DNA of 64,000 nt from Solimonas sp. K1W22B-7. Lineage in GTDB: Bacteria > Pseudomonadota > Gammaproteobacteria > Nevskiales > Nevskiaceae. Numbering within the stretch: the first letter of the stretch is position 1; every line of letters begins with the position of its first letter. Of this stretch, positions 26,259 to 34,545 are shown one piece after another. The translations under genes and the position numbers were made by a program. The DNA is taken from positions 310,001 to 374,000 of the forward strand of contig NZ_CP031704.1 in NCBI RefSeq assembly GCF_003428335.1. Reading direction: 5' to 3'. The notes below the pieces were generated by a model. It saw nothing but the letters and a program-made list of their open reading frames with translations. It was not told where the DNA came from and did no database searches.

Positions 26259-28381
26259 GAGCCCGTAGCGGCCAGGGGCGCCGCCACCGCGATCTTCCCC
26301 TCCGCCAGCTCGATGACCCGGTCCGCCGAAGCGATGGTCTGCGGCCGGTGCGCCACGATGATGCGGGTGATGCGCAGGGCGCGGATCGCGTCGTTGACCT
26401 GCTGCTCGCGCGCCACGTCCAGGTGACTGGTGGCCTCGTCCAGCACCAGGATCTTCGGGCGCTTGTACAAGGCCCGCGCCAGGAGCACCCGCTGCTTCTG
26501 CCCGCCGGACAGCGCCGCGCCCATGTCGCCGATCATGGTGTTGTAGGCCATCGGCATGGCGTCGATGTCGTCGGCGATCGCCGCGATGCGTGCGCACGCT
26601 TCCACCCAGTCGCGATCCGGCTTGTCGTCGAAGAAGCAGATGTTGTCGGCGATGGACCCCGCGAACAGCGCGTCGTCCTGCAGCACCGAGCCCGTCATGC
26701 GGCGCAACGCATCCAGGCCCACCTGGTCGATCCCGCGGCCGCCCACCAGCACCTGGCCTTCCGACGGCGGCATCAGGCCCAGCAGCACATTGAGCAGCGA
26801 GGTCTTGCCGCTGCCGGACGGCCCGACAATGGCGACGTTCTCGCCGGGAGCGATGTGGAAGGAGATGCCGTCCAGCACATACGGGTCCTGCTCGGCGTAG
26901 CGCAGGCGCAGGTCCCGCACCTCAATGGACGGTTCCAGTTCCTGTTCGCGCCCTCCGTCGGCTGCCAGGCCGCGGGTCGACTCCGCCGGCGTCAGCAGGA
27001 TGTCCGCCAGGCGCTCGCCCTGCAGACGCAGCATGCGCAGCTCGATCAGCTTGTCGATCAGCGAGCTGACGCGGTTGTCGAACTGCGTCTTGTAGGCGAT
27101 GAACGCCAGCAGCATGCCGATGGTGAAACTCTGTTCCATTACCAACTGCGCGCCCAGCCAGATCACCAGGATGTGCTCGGCACCGAACAGCAGGCCGTTG
27201 AGCGCCTGGTACAGCAGCGTGATCCGGTTGGAGCGCAGCTCGGCGTTGACCTGCTCCACCATCAGGCCCAGCCAGCGCGAGCGGCGCTCCTCCTGGCGCT
27301 GGAACAGCTTGATCGTCCGGATGCCCCGCATCGTCTCCAGGAAATGGCTCTCCTGCTTCGCGGCATGGACGATCTGTTCCTCCGTCGCCATGCGCAGCGG
27401 CGAGAACCACAGCCAGCGGCCCAGGGCGTAAAGCCCCATCGCCACCACCGCCACCAGGCAGAGCATGGGGCTGTAGAGGAACATCAGCAGCAGGGTCGCC
27501 GCCGCCATCAGGCCATCGAGCACCGCCTCCAGGAAAGACGTGGTCAGCGTCCGCTGGATGGCGTCGATCGACCCGAAGCGCGACACCACGTCGCCCAGGT
27601 GGCGCTTCTCGAAGTAGTGCGCGGGCAGGCGCAGCAGGTGCGTAAAGGCATTGGCGTTCCACTGCAGCTTCAGGCTGGTGCTCAGGACCATCAGCACCCA
27701 GCCGCGCACCAGCACCACGAACTGCTGCATCAGCAGCATCAGGCCGAAGCCGATGGCCAGGATGTTCAGCAGGTTGCGATCGGCGGAGACCAGCACCTCG
27801 TCGGCCACCCATTGCAGCAGGAAGGGGCCGACGATGAAGAACACCTCCAGCACCAGCGCGAGCACCAGGGCCTGTCCCAGCGCGCGATACAGCCCCACGA
27901 TGTCGCCGGTCAGCTGCCGCAGGCTGATCTTCTGCCGCGCCTCGGCACGGACGAAGTTCGCGCCCGGCCACAGCTCCAGCGCCACGCCGGTGAACGAATC
28001 CGAGACCTCGTCCAGCGACAGGCGCCTGATGCCCATCGCCGGATCGCAGATCGTGACGCTACGCCCGCTCACTTTCTGCAGCACCACGAAGTGGTTGAAA
28101 TTCCAGTGCAGGATGCAGGGCAGTCGCAGCTGCGGAATGTCTTCCAGGTCCAGCTTCACGGCGCGGCTCGACAGGCCCAGCCCGTCGGCCACCTGCATCA
28201 TCCCCGACAGCCGCGCGCCCTTGAGCGAAACCGAATACCGCTGCCGCAGGGTCTGCAGATCGGTGCGCAGGCCGTGGTAGCCGGCCACCATGCCCAGGCA
28301 GGCCAGGCCGCACTCGGCCGCCTCGGTCTGCAGGATCAGCGGCAGCTTGCGTCCGAAGCCGAACGACAGGGCGTCGAGCAT
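26255..28381 (-). CDS. peptidase C39-domain ABC transporter, bacteriocin processing and export
   Basis: Inner-membrane ABC exporter of 708 residues that cleaves a double-glycine leader and pumps the peptide out. The N-terminal C39 peptidase has Gln18 and catalytic Cys24 in QTEAAECGLACLGM, His in HWNFNHFVVL and Asp in DPAMG. The transmembrane domain spans about 165-440. The nucleotide-binding domain has Walker A GPSGSGKTS, signature LSGGQKQR, Walker B ILVLDEATSHLD and the H-loop AHRP. All catalytic residues are intact. I chose the ATG at 28381, two bases after the HlyD stop. Confidence 0.95.
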   Translation of the reverse strand: MLDALSFGFGRKLPLILQTEAAECGLACLGMVAGYHGLRTDLQTLRQRYSVSLKGARLSGMMQVADGLGLSSRAVKLDLEDIPQLRLPCILHWNFNHFVVLQKVSGRSVTICDPAMGIRRLSLDEVSDSFTGVALELWPGANFVRAEARQKISLRQLTGDIVGLYRALGQALVLALVLEVFFIVGPFLLQWVADEVLVSADRNLLNILAIGFGLMLLMQQFVVLVRGWVLMVLSTSLKLQWNANAFTHLLRLPAHYFEKRHLGDVVSRFGSIDAIQRTLTTSFLEAVLDGLMAAATLLLMFLYSPMLCLVAVVAMGLYALGRWLWFSPLRMATEEQIVHAAKQESHFLETMRGIRTIKLFQRQEERRSRWLGLMVEQVNAELRSNRITLLYQALNGLLFGAEHILVIWLGAQLVMEQSFTIGMLLAFIAYKTQFDNRVSSLIDKLIELRMLRLQGERLADILLTPAESTRGLAADGGREQELEPSIEVRDLRLRYAEQDPYVLDGISFHIAPGENVAIVGPSGSGKTSLLNVLLGLMPPSEGQVLVGGRGIDQVGLDALRRMTGSVLQDDALFAGSIADNICFFDDKPDRDWVEACARIAAIADDIDAMPMAYNTMIGDMGAALSGGQKQRVLLARALYKRPKILVLDEATSHLDVAREQQVNDAIRALRITRIIVAHRPQTIASADRVIELAEGKIAVAAPLAATGS

Positions 28382-28383
28382 GG

Positions 28384-29451
28384 CTACACGCGACCGGAGA
28401 TCGTGAACAGCGGATCCAGGATCCACTCGTACAGGCGCCGGCGCTCCTGCTGGATGTCCGCATCCACCGCCATGCCCGACTGCAGGGGCTGGCGTTTGCC
28501 ATAGGCGATGACCGACTGCTCGTCGAGCTTCACGCGGATTTCATACACCGGCTCACTGCTCTGCGGATGCGGGTTGAAGGCCGCGATGTCCGCCGGCGAA
28601 ACCGCCGTCCTGGAAACCCAGGACACCACGCCGCTGTGATGGCCGAACTTCTGGTAGGGAAAGGCCTGGTAGCGCAGCAGCACACGATCGCCCGCGCGGA
28701 TGAAGCCCACGGCGCGGCTGGGTGCGAACAGATTGGCGTGCAGGCTGGAGTTGGCGGGCACGATGCTCAGCAGCGGCCGCTGGCCGTCGATAGCCTGTCC
28801 CACCTCCGCGTTCACCGCCGTGGCCGTGCCGGCCCGCGCCGCCGTGATCACCAGGGACTGCGTGCCCAGTTCGTGCGTCAGCGCCACGCGCTCGCGATCC
28901 AGCGCCTGCAATCGTGCCTGCTGATCGAGCAGGTCCTCCTGCTTCTGCTGCAGCTGTTCCGCGGAGATGTACTTGCTTGCCAGCAAGCCCTTGTAGGAGT
29001 TGACGGCGTTGCGGCTGAGTGCGAGGCGGCTCTTCTGGTTTGCCATCTGCTCATCGAGGATGTCGAGCTGGCGGCGCAACTCCGCCGCCTTGGAGACCAG
29101 GAGGCCGCGCTCAGCGCGCGGCGATGCCGTGGAGCTGACGGCTTGCTCGCCCGACACCACGAACAGCACGTCGCCCACCTCGACGGGCTGGTTTTCCTTC
29201 ACATGCCGTTCGAGCACCACGCCGGGGCGCGGTGAGTACAGCTTGATGAGCCCGGCATCGGGCAGCAGCTGCCCCGTGACGGTGCTGTGCCGGGTATAGC
29301 TGCCAAAGGCGAAGAACGACGCGATGATGCAGGCGAAGATCACGGCCATCGCCGTCAGCAAGCGATGCGACGGCGGCTGCACCAGGATGATCCTGCCTAG
29401 CGGAGGCGTCGCCTGGGCATCCTGTGCCGCCTTGCGATAGAGCGATGACAT
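28384..29451 (-). CDS. HlyD family periplasmic adaptor of the microcin exporter
   Basis: A 355-residue membrane-fusion protein. A single N-terminal transmembrane segment (about 35-57, FACIIASFFAFGSY) is followed by a biotinyl-lipoyl-like domain (SPRPGVVLERHVKENQPVEVGD), a coiled-coil hairpin (about 130-220) and a beta-barrel domain. It joins the C39-ABC exporter to TolC. This is the CvaA type that works with microcin V exporters. The start at 29451 follows a spacer after the microcin gene. Confidence 0.92.
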   Translation of the reverse strand: MSSLYRKAAQDAQATPPLGRIILVQPPSHRLLTAMAVIFACIIASFFAFGSYTRHSTVTGQLLPDAGLIKLYSPRPGVVLERHVKENQPVEVGDVLFVVSGEQAVSSTASPRAERGLLVSKAAELRRQLDILDEQMANQKSRLALSRNAVNSYKGLLASKYISAEQLQQKQEDLLDQQARLQALDRERVALTHELGTQSLVITAARAGTATAVNAEVGQAIDGQRPLLSIVPANSSLHANLFAPSRAVGFIRAGDRVLLRYQAFPYQKFGHHSGVVSWVSRTAVSPADIAAFNPHPQSSEPVYEIRVKLDEQSVIAYGKRQPLQSGMAVDADIQQERRRLYEWILDPLFTISGRV

Positions 29452-29592
29452 CGCGATTCCTGTCTCTGCGTCCGTGACAGTCGAAGCACGTGGAATCTCG
29501 CGATGAACGCCATCAGGACTGCCTGGGCATTCCAGGGGCGCGTGCGCACAAGCTTGAAGCACGCCATGCGGGATTGATCCGTAATGCAGCGT

Positions 29593-29624
29593 GGGAAGGT
29601 CGGGTCACCCCAGCCCGCCTTCCC
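29593..29624 (-). promoter_or_regulatory. hairpin between microcin gene and exporter genes
   Basis: GGGAAGG and CCTTCCC arms with an inner GGG/CCC pair form a stable hairpin about 20 bases past the microcin stop. There is no T-run after it on the minus strand, so it looks like an mRNA-stabilising or attenuating structure rather than a full terminator. It could let the peptide mRNA outnumber the exporter mRNA. Confidence 0.5.
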
Positions 29625-29642
29625 TGTCTGCCGCTCACATTC

Positions 29643-29816
29643 CTACAGCTTCAATCCGCCCAGCAGGCCGCTGGTGATCTTGCCCACCACCTTGAGAAGG
29701 TTGGTGACCAGCGGCGTGGTGGTCAGCTTCCCGACCAGACCGAGAACGCCTTCCAGCAGGCCGGCGCCACCGGAAACAGCGGACACTTCTTCGCGGCTCA
29801 ATTCCTGAATTGCCAT
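29643..29816 (-). CDS. class II microcin-type bacteriocin precursor with double-glycine leader
   Basis: A 57-residue peptide. Residues 1-17 (MAIQELSREEVSAVSGG) form a textbook double-glycine leader with the L-S-x-x-E-x-x-x-V-x-G-G pattern. The 40-residue core starts AGLLEGVLG and ends LGGLKL. It is Leu/Gly/Val-rich, has four Lys and one Glu, no Cys, and is likely to form an amphipathic, membrane-active helix. The ATG at 29816 is supported by GGAG seven bases upstream and by the leader itself; the frame extends further without support. The C39 exporter genes follow directly on the same strand. No immunity gene is recognised. Confidence 0.9.
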   Translation of the reverse strand: MAIQELSREEVSAVSGGAGLLEGVLGLVGKLTTTPLVTNLLKVVGKITSGLLGGLKL

Positions 29817-30190
29817 GTCACGACTCCATTCGATAAGTGGGTTGCGCCCGCATCGGGGGCGGTCGAGCGCGATTGCAACCATGAAGAGTCCCCCGATCGA
29901 CTCTGCACGCGTACAACGTGAAGCAATTTTTAATTAGCAAACCATGTGCCACGTTTAGCTTGGTTGACCCTTTCAGACATTCCATGTGTCGGAATGCGCG
30001 GTAGCGCGCGGCTCGATGCGGATCGGCGTTGAGGCGTTCGAGCGGGAGTTGCCAGGAACACTGCGCAAGCAACTGGCCAAGAGGGGTGTGCGCTCTGTGC
30101 CGCTGATCGGGTGGCTGACGCCGTTGGTCTTTGGTGGTGGAGCCGTCGCTATCTCAAGCTTCGAATGCGAGACGAGTGCAGTAGATTTCT
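29817..30190. other. upstream region of the microcin gene, no confident gene
   Basis: About 370 bases. The part next to the microcin start is AT-rich (29920-29960) and should hold its promoter. A plus-strand open frame (29986-30240) carries one hydrophobic stretch (VPLIGWLTPLVFGGGAVAI), but it has no clear ribosome site and runs into the repeat downstream. I do not call it a gene. Confidence 0.4.
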
Positions 30191-30327
30191 GTCCCCTCTC
30201 CCGCTTGCGGGAGAGGGATAAAGGGAGAGGGTTTCTGTAAGTGGTGAATTGGTTAAAGCAGGAACGACTTACAGAAACCCTCTCCCGCCTTTCAGGCACC
30301 CTCTCCCGCAAGCGGGAGAGGGGACAG
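30191..30327. repeat. MITE-like palindromic element, copy 1
   Basis: About 137 bases with ends CCCCTCTCCCGCTTGCGGGAGAGGG and its complement and inner arms GGGTTTCTGT / ACAGAAACCC around an AT-richer centre. The copy at 32932-33062 has the same architecture and much of the same centre. No transposase is nearby. Confidence 0.83.
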
Positions 30328-30329
30328 CT

Positions 30330-31277
30330 TCAATCTGCCACCCGCTGCCCCAACTTCGCCACCACCGCCCGCAACTCCGGCATGAACGCCGGCGCATCCA
30401 CCACCTCGAACTCCCCCGCGAACAACAGCTGCGCCGCCAGCGCCTCCAGGCAATCCGCGCCCGTGGCCAGGATGCAGCTGTCATCGCTCTCCGCCTCCAG
30501 CACGCCCGCCCAGGTCGGGATGCGCTGCGACAGCTCCTGCGCAGTGCCACGCAGGCGGATCTTCAGCTGGTACTCGAAGGGGGCGTAGGAGATCGCGCGC
30601 CGCACGTACTCCGCCAGGTCCATCGGCGGCGTGCGCGGCGTGAAGCGCGGGCCGGTCACCAGCGGCGCGCTCATGCGGTCGCTGCGGAAGGTGCGCCAGT
30701 CACTGCGCTGCAGGTCCCAGGCCACGAGGTACCAGCGCCGCCCGCTGTTGGCCAGGCGCATCGGCTCCACGCGGCGCTGCGTCATGCGCCCGCCGCGGTC
30801 GCGGTAGCCGAACTGCAGGCACTCCTGGTCGCGGCAGGCCGCCGCCGTGCCTGTGAGCAGCTCCGCGTCCGCCAGCGGTTCCCCACTGCGCAGCGAGATC
30901 GTCACCGCGTGCAGCGCACTGGCCTGGCGGCGCAACCGCGCGGGCAGCAGCTGGTCCAGCTTCGCCAGCAGCCGCATCGTGGTTTCCTCGATGCCCGCCA
31001 CGCTCGCCGCCGCCGCGCGCAGCGACACCGCCACGGCCACCGCCTCCTCGTCGTCCAGCAGCATCGGCGGCAGCTCCGCGCCCGCGCCCATCTGGTAACC
31101 GCCGCCCACGCCGGCCGAAGCCTGCACCGGGTAGCCGAGTTCGCGCAGGCGCTCCACGTCGCGCCGCAAGGTGCGCGGGTCCACCGCCAGGCGCTCGCTC
31201 AGGTCGCGGCCGGACCAGTAGCGGCGGCTCTGCAGCAGGGCGATCAGGCGCAGCAGGCGGGACGAGGCCGTTAACAT
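30330..31277 (-). CDS. WYL-domain transcriptional regulator, YafY family
   Basis: A 315-residue regulator. An N-terminal DeoR-like winged helix (about 5-60, with LAVDPRTLRRDVERLRELGY and the GVGGGYQ segment) precedes a WYL domain around RRWYLVAWDLQRSDWRTFRSDRM and a C-terminal WCX-type extension. WYL domains sense nucleic-acid-like ligands. The divergent GST gene, 92 bases away, is its probable target, since YafY-type regulators often control a GST, glyoxalase or GFA-like gene beside them. Confidence 0.93.
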   Translation of the reverse strand: MLTASSRLLRLIALLQSRRYWSGRDLSERLAVDPRTLRRDVERLRELGYPVQASAGVGGGYQMGAGAELPPMLLDDEEAVAVAVSLRAAAASVAGIEETTMRLLAKLDQLLPARLRRQASALHAVTISLRSGEPLADAELLTGTAAACRDQECLQFGYRDRGGRMTQRRVEPMRLANSGRRWYLVAWDLQRSDWRTFRSDRMSAPLVTGPRFTPRTPPMDLAEYVRRAISYAPFEYQLKIRLRGTAQELSQRIPTWAGVLEAESDDSCILATGADCLEALAAQLLFAGEFEVVDAPAFMPELRAVVAKLGQRVAD

Positions 31278-31368
31278 CGGCCAAGCCTATCGAGGGCGGA
31301 ATCTGTCCGCAATTACCTTTAGCCTGTTTCCGTGGTCAAAACCAATCCCAAGGACAGGAGATACCCCC

Positions 31369-31998
31369 ATGACGGACCGTAAAATCACCTTCTACCACGC
31401 CCCCAACTCGCGCTCCGGCGGCACGCTGGCGCTGATGGAAGAACTGGGCGCGGACTTCGATCTCAAGGTGCTGAGCCTCAAGCTCAACGAGCAGCGCGCC
31501 CCCGCGTACCTGGCGATCAATCCCATGGGCAAGGTGCCCGCCATCGTGCACAACGGCGCGCTGGTGACCGAGCAGGTGGCCGTCTACATCTACCTGGCCG
31601 ACCTGTACCACGAAGCCGGCCTCGCCCCCGCCATCGGCGACCCGCTGCGCGGCCCCTACCTGCGCTGGCTCGCGTTCTACGCCGGCTGCTTCGAGCCTGC
31701 CCTTGCCGACAAGGCCAGCAAGCACACCCCGGCCTCGCTGAGCTCCTCGCCCTACGGCGACTACGACAGCGTGCTCAACACCCTGGTGGCGCAGCTGGAG
31801 AAAGGCCCCTACCTGCTGGGCGAGCGCTTCACTGCCGCCGACGTGCTCTGGGGCGGCGCCCTGTTCTGGACCGTGAACTTCGGCCTGGTGCCCAGGCTGC
31901 CCGCGATCGAGCGCTACATCGAGCGCGTCAGCGCCCGGCCTGCGACCCAGCGTGCGCGCGAGTTCGACGCCAGGCTGGCCGCGCAGCAAGCCGCCTGA
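31369..31998 (+). CDS. glutathione S-transferase family protein
   Basis: A 209-residue GST-fold protein. The thioredoxin-like N domain starts ITFYHAPNSRSGG, with Ser in the usual catalytic place, followed by the cis-Pro segment MGKVPAIV and the GSH-binding turn VTEQVAVYIYLADL. The helical C domain contains FTAADVLWGGAL (N-capping box). It is divergent from the WYL regulator and followed 11 bases later by the GFA gene, with which it likely forms a glutathione-linked operon. Confidence 0.93.
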   Translation: MTDRKITFYHAPNSRSGGTLALMEELGADFDLKVLSLKLNEQRAPAYLAINPMGKVPAIVHNGALVTEQVAVYIYLADLYHEAGLAPAIGDPLRGPYLRWLAFYAGCFEPALADKASKHTPASLSSSPYGDYDSVLNTLVAQLEKGPYLLGERFTAADVLWGGALFWTVNFGLVPRLPAIERYIERVSARPATQRAREFDARLAAQQAA

Positions 31999-32008
31999 GG
32001 AGCCCGCC

Positions 32009-32416
32009 ATGCCCACCACCACCTACCACGGCAGCTGCCACTGCGGCGCCGTCCGCTACGAGGCTGATATCGACCTCTCCGCCGGCACCAGCAAGTGCAA
32101 TTGCTCCATCTGCAGCAAGGCCCGCCACTGGGGGACCTCGGTCAAGCCCGAAGCCTTCCGCCTGCTGTCCGGCGAGGAAGCCCTGCGCGACTACCAGTTC
32201 AACAGCAACAGCATGCACCACCTGTTCTGCGGCACTTGCGGCATGCGCCCCTTCGGACGCGGCGACATCCCGGAACTGGGTGGTGCCTTCGTGTCGATCA
32301 ATCTGGCCTGCCTGGACGATCTGGACCCCGGCGTGCTGGCGGAGACGAAGGTGACGTACTGCAACGGGCGAGAGAACGACTGGTGGCATGTGCCGAAGGA
32401 GACGCGGCATCTCTAG
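32009..32416 (+). CDS. GFA/CENP-V domain protein (glutathione-dependent aldehyde-activating family)
   Basis: A 135-residue zinc protein of the GFA fold. Zinc ligands are in SCHCGAVRYE, CNCSICSK and FCGTCGMRPFG. Some members catalyse glutathione-formaldehyde adduct formation; most are uncharacterised. GGAG lies nine bases before the ATG. It follows the GST gene closely. Confidence 0.93.
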   Translation: MPTTTYHGSCHCGAVRYEADIDLSAGTSKCNCSICSKARHWGTSVKPEAFRLLSGEEALRDYQFNSNSMHHLFCGTCGMRPFGRGDIPELGGAFVSINLACLDDLDPGVLAETKVTYCNGRENDWWHVPKETRHL

Positions 32417-32441
32417 ACCCTTTTGAGAATGCAGCGGGCAT

Positions 32442-32472
32442 AAAAAAACCGCGGCAGAGCCGCGGTTTTTTT
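32442..32472. terminator. bidirectional terminator
   Basis: AACCGCGGC / GCCGCGGTT stem with A-run on the left and T-run on the right, between the GFA gene and the cold-shock gene, which converge on it. Confidence 0.93.
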
Positions 32473-32485
32473 ACTGCTTGCCGGC

Positions 32486-32698
32486 TTAGAGCGGGCGGAT
32501 ACGCGTCGCCTGCATGCCCTTCGGGCCGCGGGCAGCAACGTATTCGACCTGCTGGCCTTCGGTCAGGGTCTTGAAGCCGGTGCCCTGGATTTCCTTGAAG
32601 TGGGCAAAGAGGTCTTCGCCGCCAGCAGCAGGCGTGATGAAGCCGAAGCCCTTGGCTTCATTGAACCACTTGACGGTACCGGTGGAGGTGTTGCTCAT
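32486..32698 (-). CDS. cold shock protein CspA family
   Basis: A 70-residue single-domain OB-fold protein that binds single-stranded RNA/DNA. It has the RNP1-like motif KGFGFI and RNP2-like DLFAHF, plus [10 protein letters not shown] at the N-terminus. The length is typical. AAAGGA precedes the ATG. The long leader upstream may carry the cold-sensing structure common in this family. Confidence 0.96.
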   Translation of the reverse strand: MSNTSTGTVKWFNEAKGFGFITPAAGGEDLFAHFKEIQGTGFKTLTEGQQVEYVAARGPKGMQATRIRPL

Positions 32699-32931
32699 AG
32701 ATACATTCCTTTAAATAAAAACGGGCTGACGGCCCGCGGGTCTGCAACAGTCAAGGAAGGCATCGGGAATTTCGAGCCGCGCATAACGCGGCAGAACTGC
32801 TGATAACACTGCTTGAAACTTGCCCCTATAGAGTACGGGACATCGCCGGAATTGGCCAGTCCGCCTGTCGGGTCATGCCCGGGCAGGGATGGCCGGGCCG
32901 GTGGGGCAGGGCGCTCCCGGCTACGCATCTA
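32699..32931. other. leader and promoter region of the cold-shock gene
   Basis: About 230 bases without a gene. Reading on the minus strand, it should hold the csp promoter and a 5' untranslated leader. A GGGCTGACGGCCC-type inverted repeat (about 32724-32738) lies close to the start codon. Nothing else is recognised. Confidence 0.45.
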
Positions 32932-33062
32932 TCCCCTCTCCCGCTTGCGGGAGAGGGTGCCCGAAGGGCGGGAGAGGGTTTCTGTGAATGGTGGTCTGGC
33001 TAAATCAGGCAAGAGCTACAGAAACCCTCTCCTCGGCCCTCGCCCGCAAGCGGGAGAGGGGA
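32932..33062. repeat. MITE-like palindromic element, copy 2
   Basis: Same structure as 30191-30327: CCCCTCTCCCGCTTGCGGGAGAGGG outer arm, GGTTTCTGT / ACAGAAACC inner arms and a similar centre (GGTGGTCTGGCTAAATCAGG against GGTGAATTGGTTAAAGCAGG). It lies just before the efflux outer-membrane gene stop. Confidence 0.83.
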
Positions 33063-33073
33063 TTCAATACCCC

Positions 33074-34489
33074 TTACCGCGCCGCCACCACCCCCACCTC
33101 ATTCCAGCCCCCACTCAGCGCCTTGTACATCTGCACAGTAGAAGTGTTCACCGCCGTCTCCGCCCGAGCCACCCCATCCTCCGCCGCCAGCAGCGTCCGC
33201 TCCGCATCCAGCAGCACCAGGAAGTCCGTGGACCCCGCCCGATACTGGATCCGCGCCAGCTCCGCCGCCCGCCGCGCCGCGCCGGCCTGCGCCAGCGTGT
33301 GCTCCAGCCGCTGGCGCGATCGGCTCACGCCGACGAAGGCGTTCTCCACCTCTTCCAGCGCCACCAGCACCGCCTGCTCATACGCCGCCGCCGCTGCCCG
33401 CGTATTGGCATCCGCCGCATCCACGCGCGCCGCGATGCTGCCCATGTCGAACGCCGCCCACGACACCTGCGGCGTCACCGTCCAGGCGCGATGGGCCGCC
33501 TCGCCCAGGTCGCCGAAGCTGCCGGTGACGATGCCGGCAAAGCCCGTCACCGACAGCCGCGGAAAGTAGTCCGCCTTCGCCAGCCCGATCCGCGCCGTCG
33601 CCGCGTGCAGCTGCGCCGCCGCCCGTGCGATGTCCGGCCGGCGGCGCAACAGATCCTCCGCGCCCCCCACCGGCAACGCCCGCGCAATGGCCGGCGCATC
33701 CGCCACGGCCGGCGGCGTCCAGGCGCCGGGGCGCTGGCCCAGCAGCACGGCGAGGCGGTGCTCGCTGCGCTTCTGCGCCAGTTCCAGGTCGGCGATGGTG
33801 GCCTCGGTCACCTCCAGGCGGGCGCGGGCGCTCACCACTTCCAGCTCGGTGCCGCGGCCCAGGCGCAGGCGCACGTCGGTCAGGCGCAGCGTTTCGGCCT
33901 GCGTGTCGCGGTTGCGCCGCGCCACGTCGATCTGCTCGCCGGCGCCGCGCCACTCGAAGTAATGCCGCGCCACCTCGGCGGCCACCAGCACCTGCGCCTC
34001 GCGCAGGCCGGCCTCCGCGCCTTCCGCCTCCGCACGCGCCGCTTCCACGCCGCGGCGCACGCGGCCGAACAGGTCCAGCTCCCAGGCGGCGTCAAAGCCC
34101 ACGCGGGCGTTCTCCACCTCCGTGCGCGGGCCGGTGTAGCCGGGGCTGCTGGCCGTCACCAGCGGCTCGCGGCCGAAGGTGCCCGCGGCGTTGGCGGTGA
34201 CCACCGGGAACTGGTCCAGGCGCTGGTCGCGGAACAGCGCCCGCGCCTGCGACACCCGCGCCACGGCGATGCCGATGTCGTGGTTCGCCGCCAGGGCCTG
34301 CTCCACCAGCGTTGCCAACTGCTCGTCGCCGAACAGCTTCCACCAGCGCGCCTCGTAGGCGTCCGCCACCACCACGCCTGCATCGGCGTTGGCGAAGGCG
34401 GCGGGCTTGGTATCCGGCGCCCGGTAGTCCGGGCCCACCGCGCAGCCCACCAAGGCGATCGCCGCAAGCATCGGCAGGAGAAGTTTCAT
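33074..34489 (-). CDS. OprM/OprN-type outer membrane efflux lipoprotein
   Basis: A 471-residue outer-membrane factor of the NodT/OprM family. The signal peptide ends in the lipobox LVGCAVGPDY, a typical start of this family. The two OEP repeats form the trimeric tunnel. I placed the ATG at 34489, 21 residues inside the longer reading frame, because it starts the lipoprotein signal. It ends the three-gene RND operon and should pair with the RND pump and adaptor upstream. Confidence 0.92.
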   Translation of the reverse strand: MKLLLPMLAAIALVGCAVGPDYRAPDTKPAAFANADAGVVVADAYEARWWKLFGDEQLATLVEQALAANHDIGIAVARVSQARALFRDQRLDQFPVVTANAAGTFGREPLVTASSPGYTGPRTEVENARVGFDAAWELDLFGRVRRGVEAARAEAEGAEAGLREAQVLVAAEVARHYFEWRGAGEQIDVARRNRDTQAETLRLTDVRLRLGRGTELEVVSARARLEVTEATIADLELAQKRSEHRLAVLLGQRPGAWTPPAVADAPAIARALPVGGAEDLLRRRPDIARAAAQLHAATARIGLAKADYFPRLSVTGFAGIVTGSFGDLGEAAHRAWTVTPQVSWAAFDMGSIAARVDAADANTRAAAAAYEQAVLVALEEVENAFVGVSRSRQRLEHTLAQAGAARRAAELARIQYRAGSTDFLVLLDAERTLLAAEDGVARAETAVNTSTVQMYKALSGGWNEVGVVAAR

Positions 34490-34545
34490 CCAGGACTCCG
34501 GTCCGCGTTCATCCGCGTCATCCGCGGCAAGATTTCCGTTCAGGC

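Noticed and set aside
26348-28504. 718-codon plus-strand open frame opposite the C39 ABC transporter
   Set aside because: The opposite strand encodes all ABC and peptidase motifs. The plus-strand product is His/Gln/Arg-rich and has no domain.
29817-29882. N-terminal extension of the microcin frame
   Set aside because: The double-glycine leader starts at Met 29816 with its own GGAG ribosome site; the upstream residues do not fit a leader.
29986-30240. 84-codon plus-strand frame near the microcin as an immunity gene
   Set aside because: It has one hydrophobic stretch but no clear ribosome site, is on the opposite strand and runs into a repeat. Kept only as a possibility in the findings.
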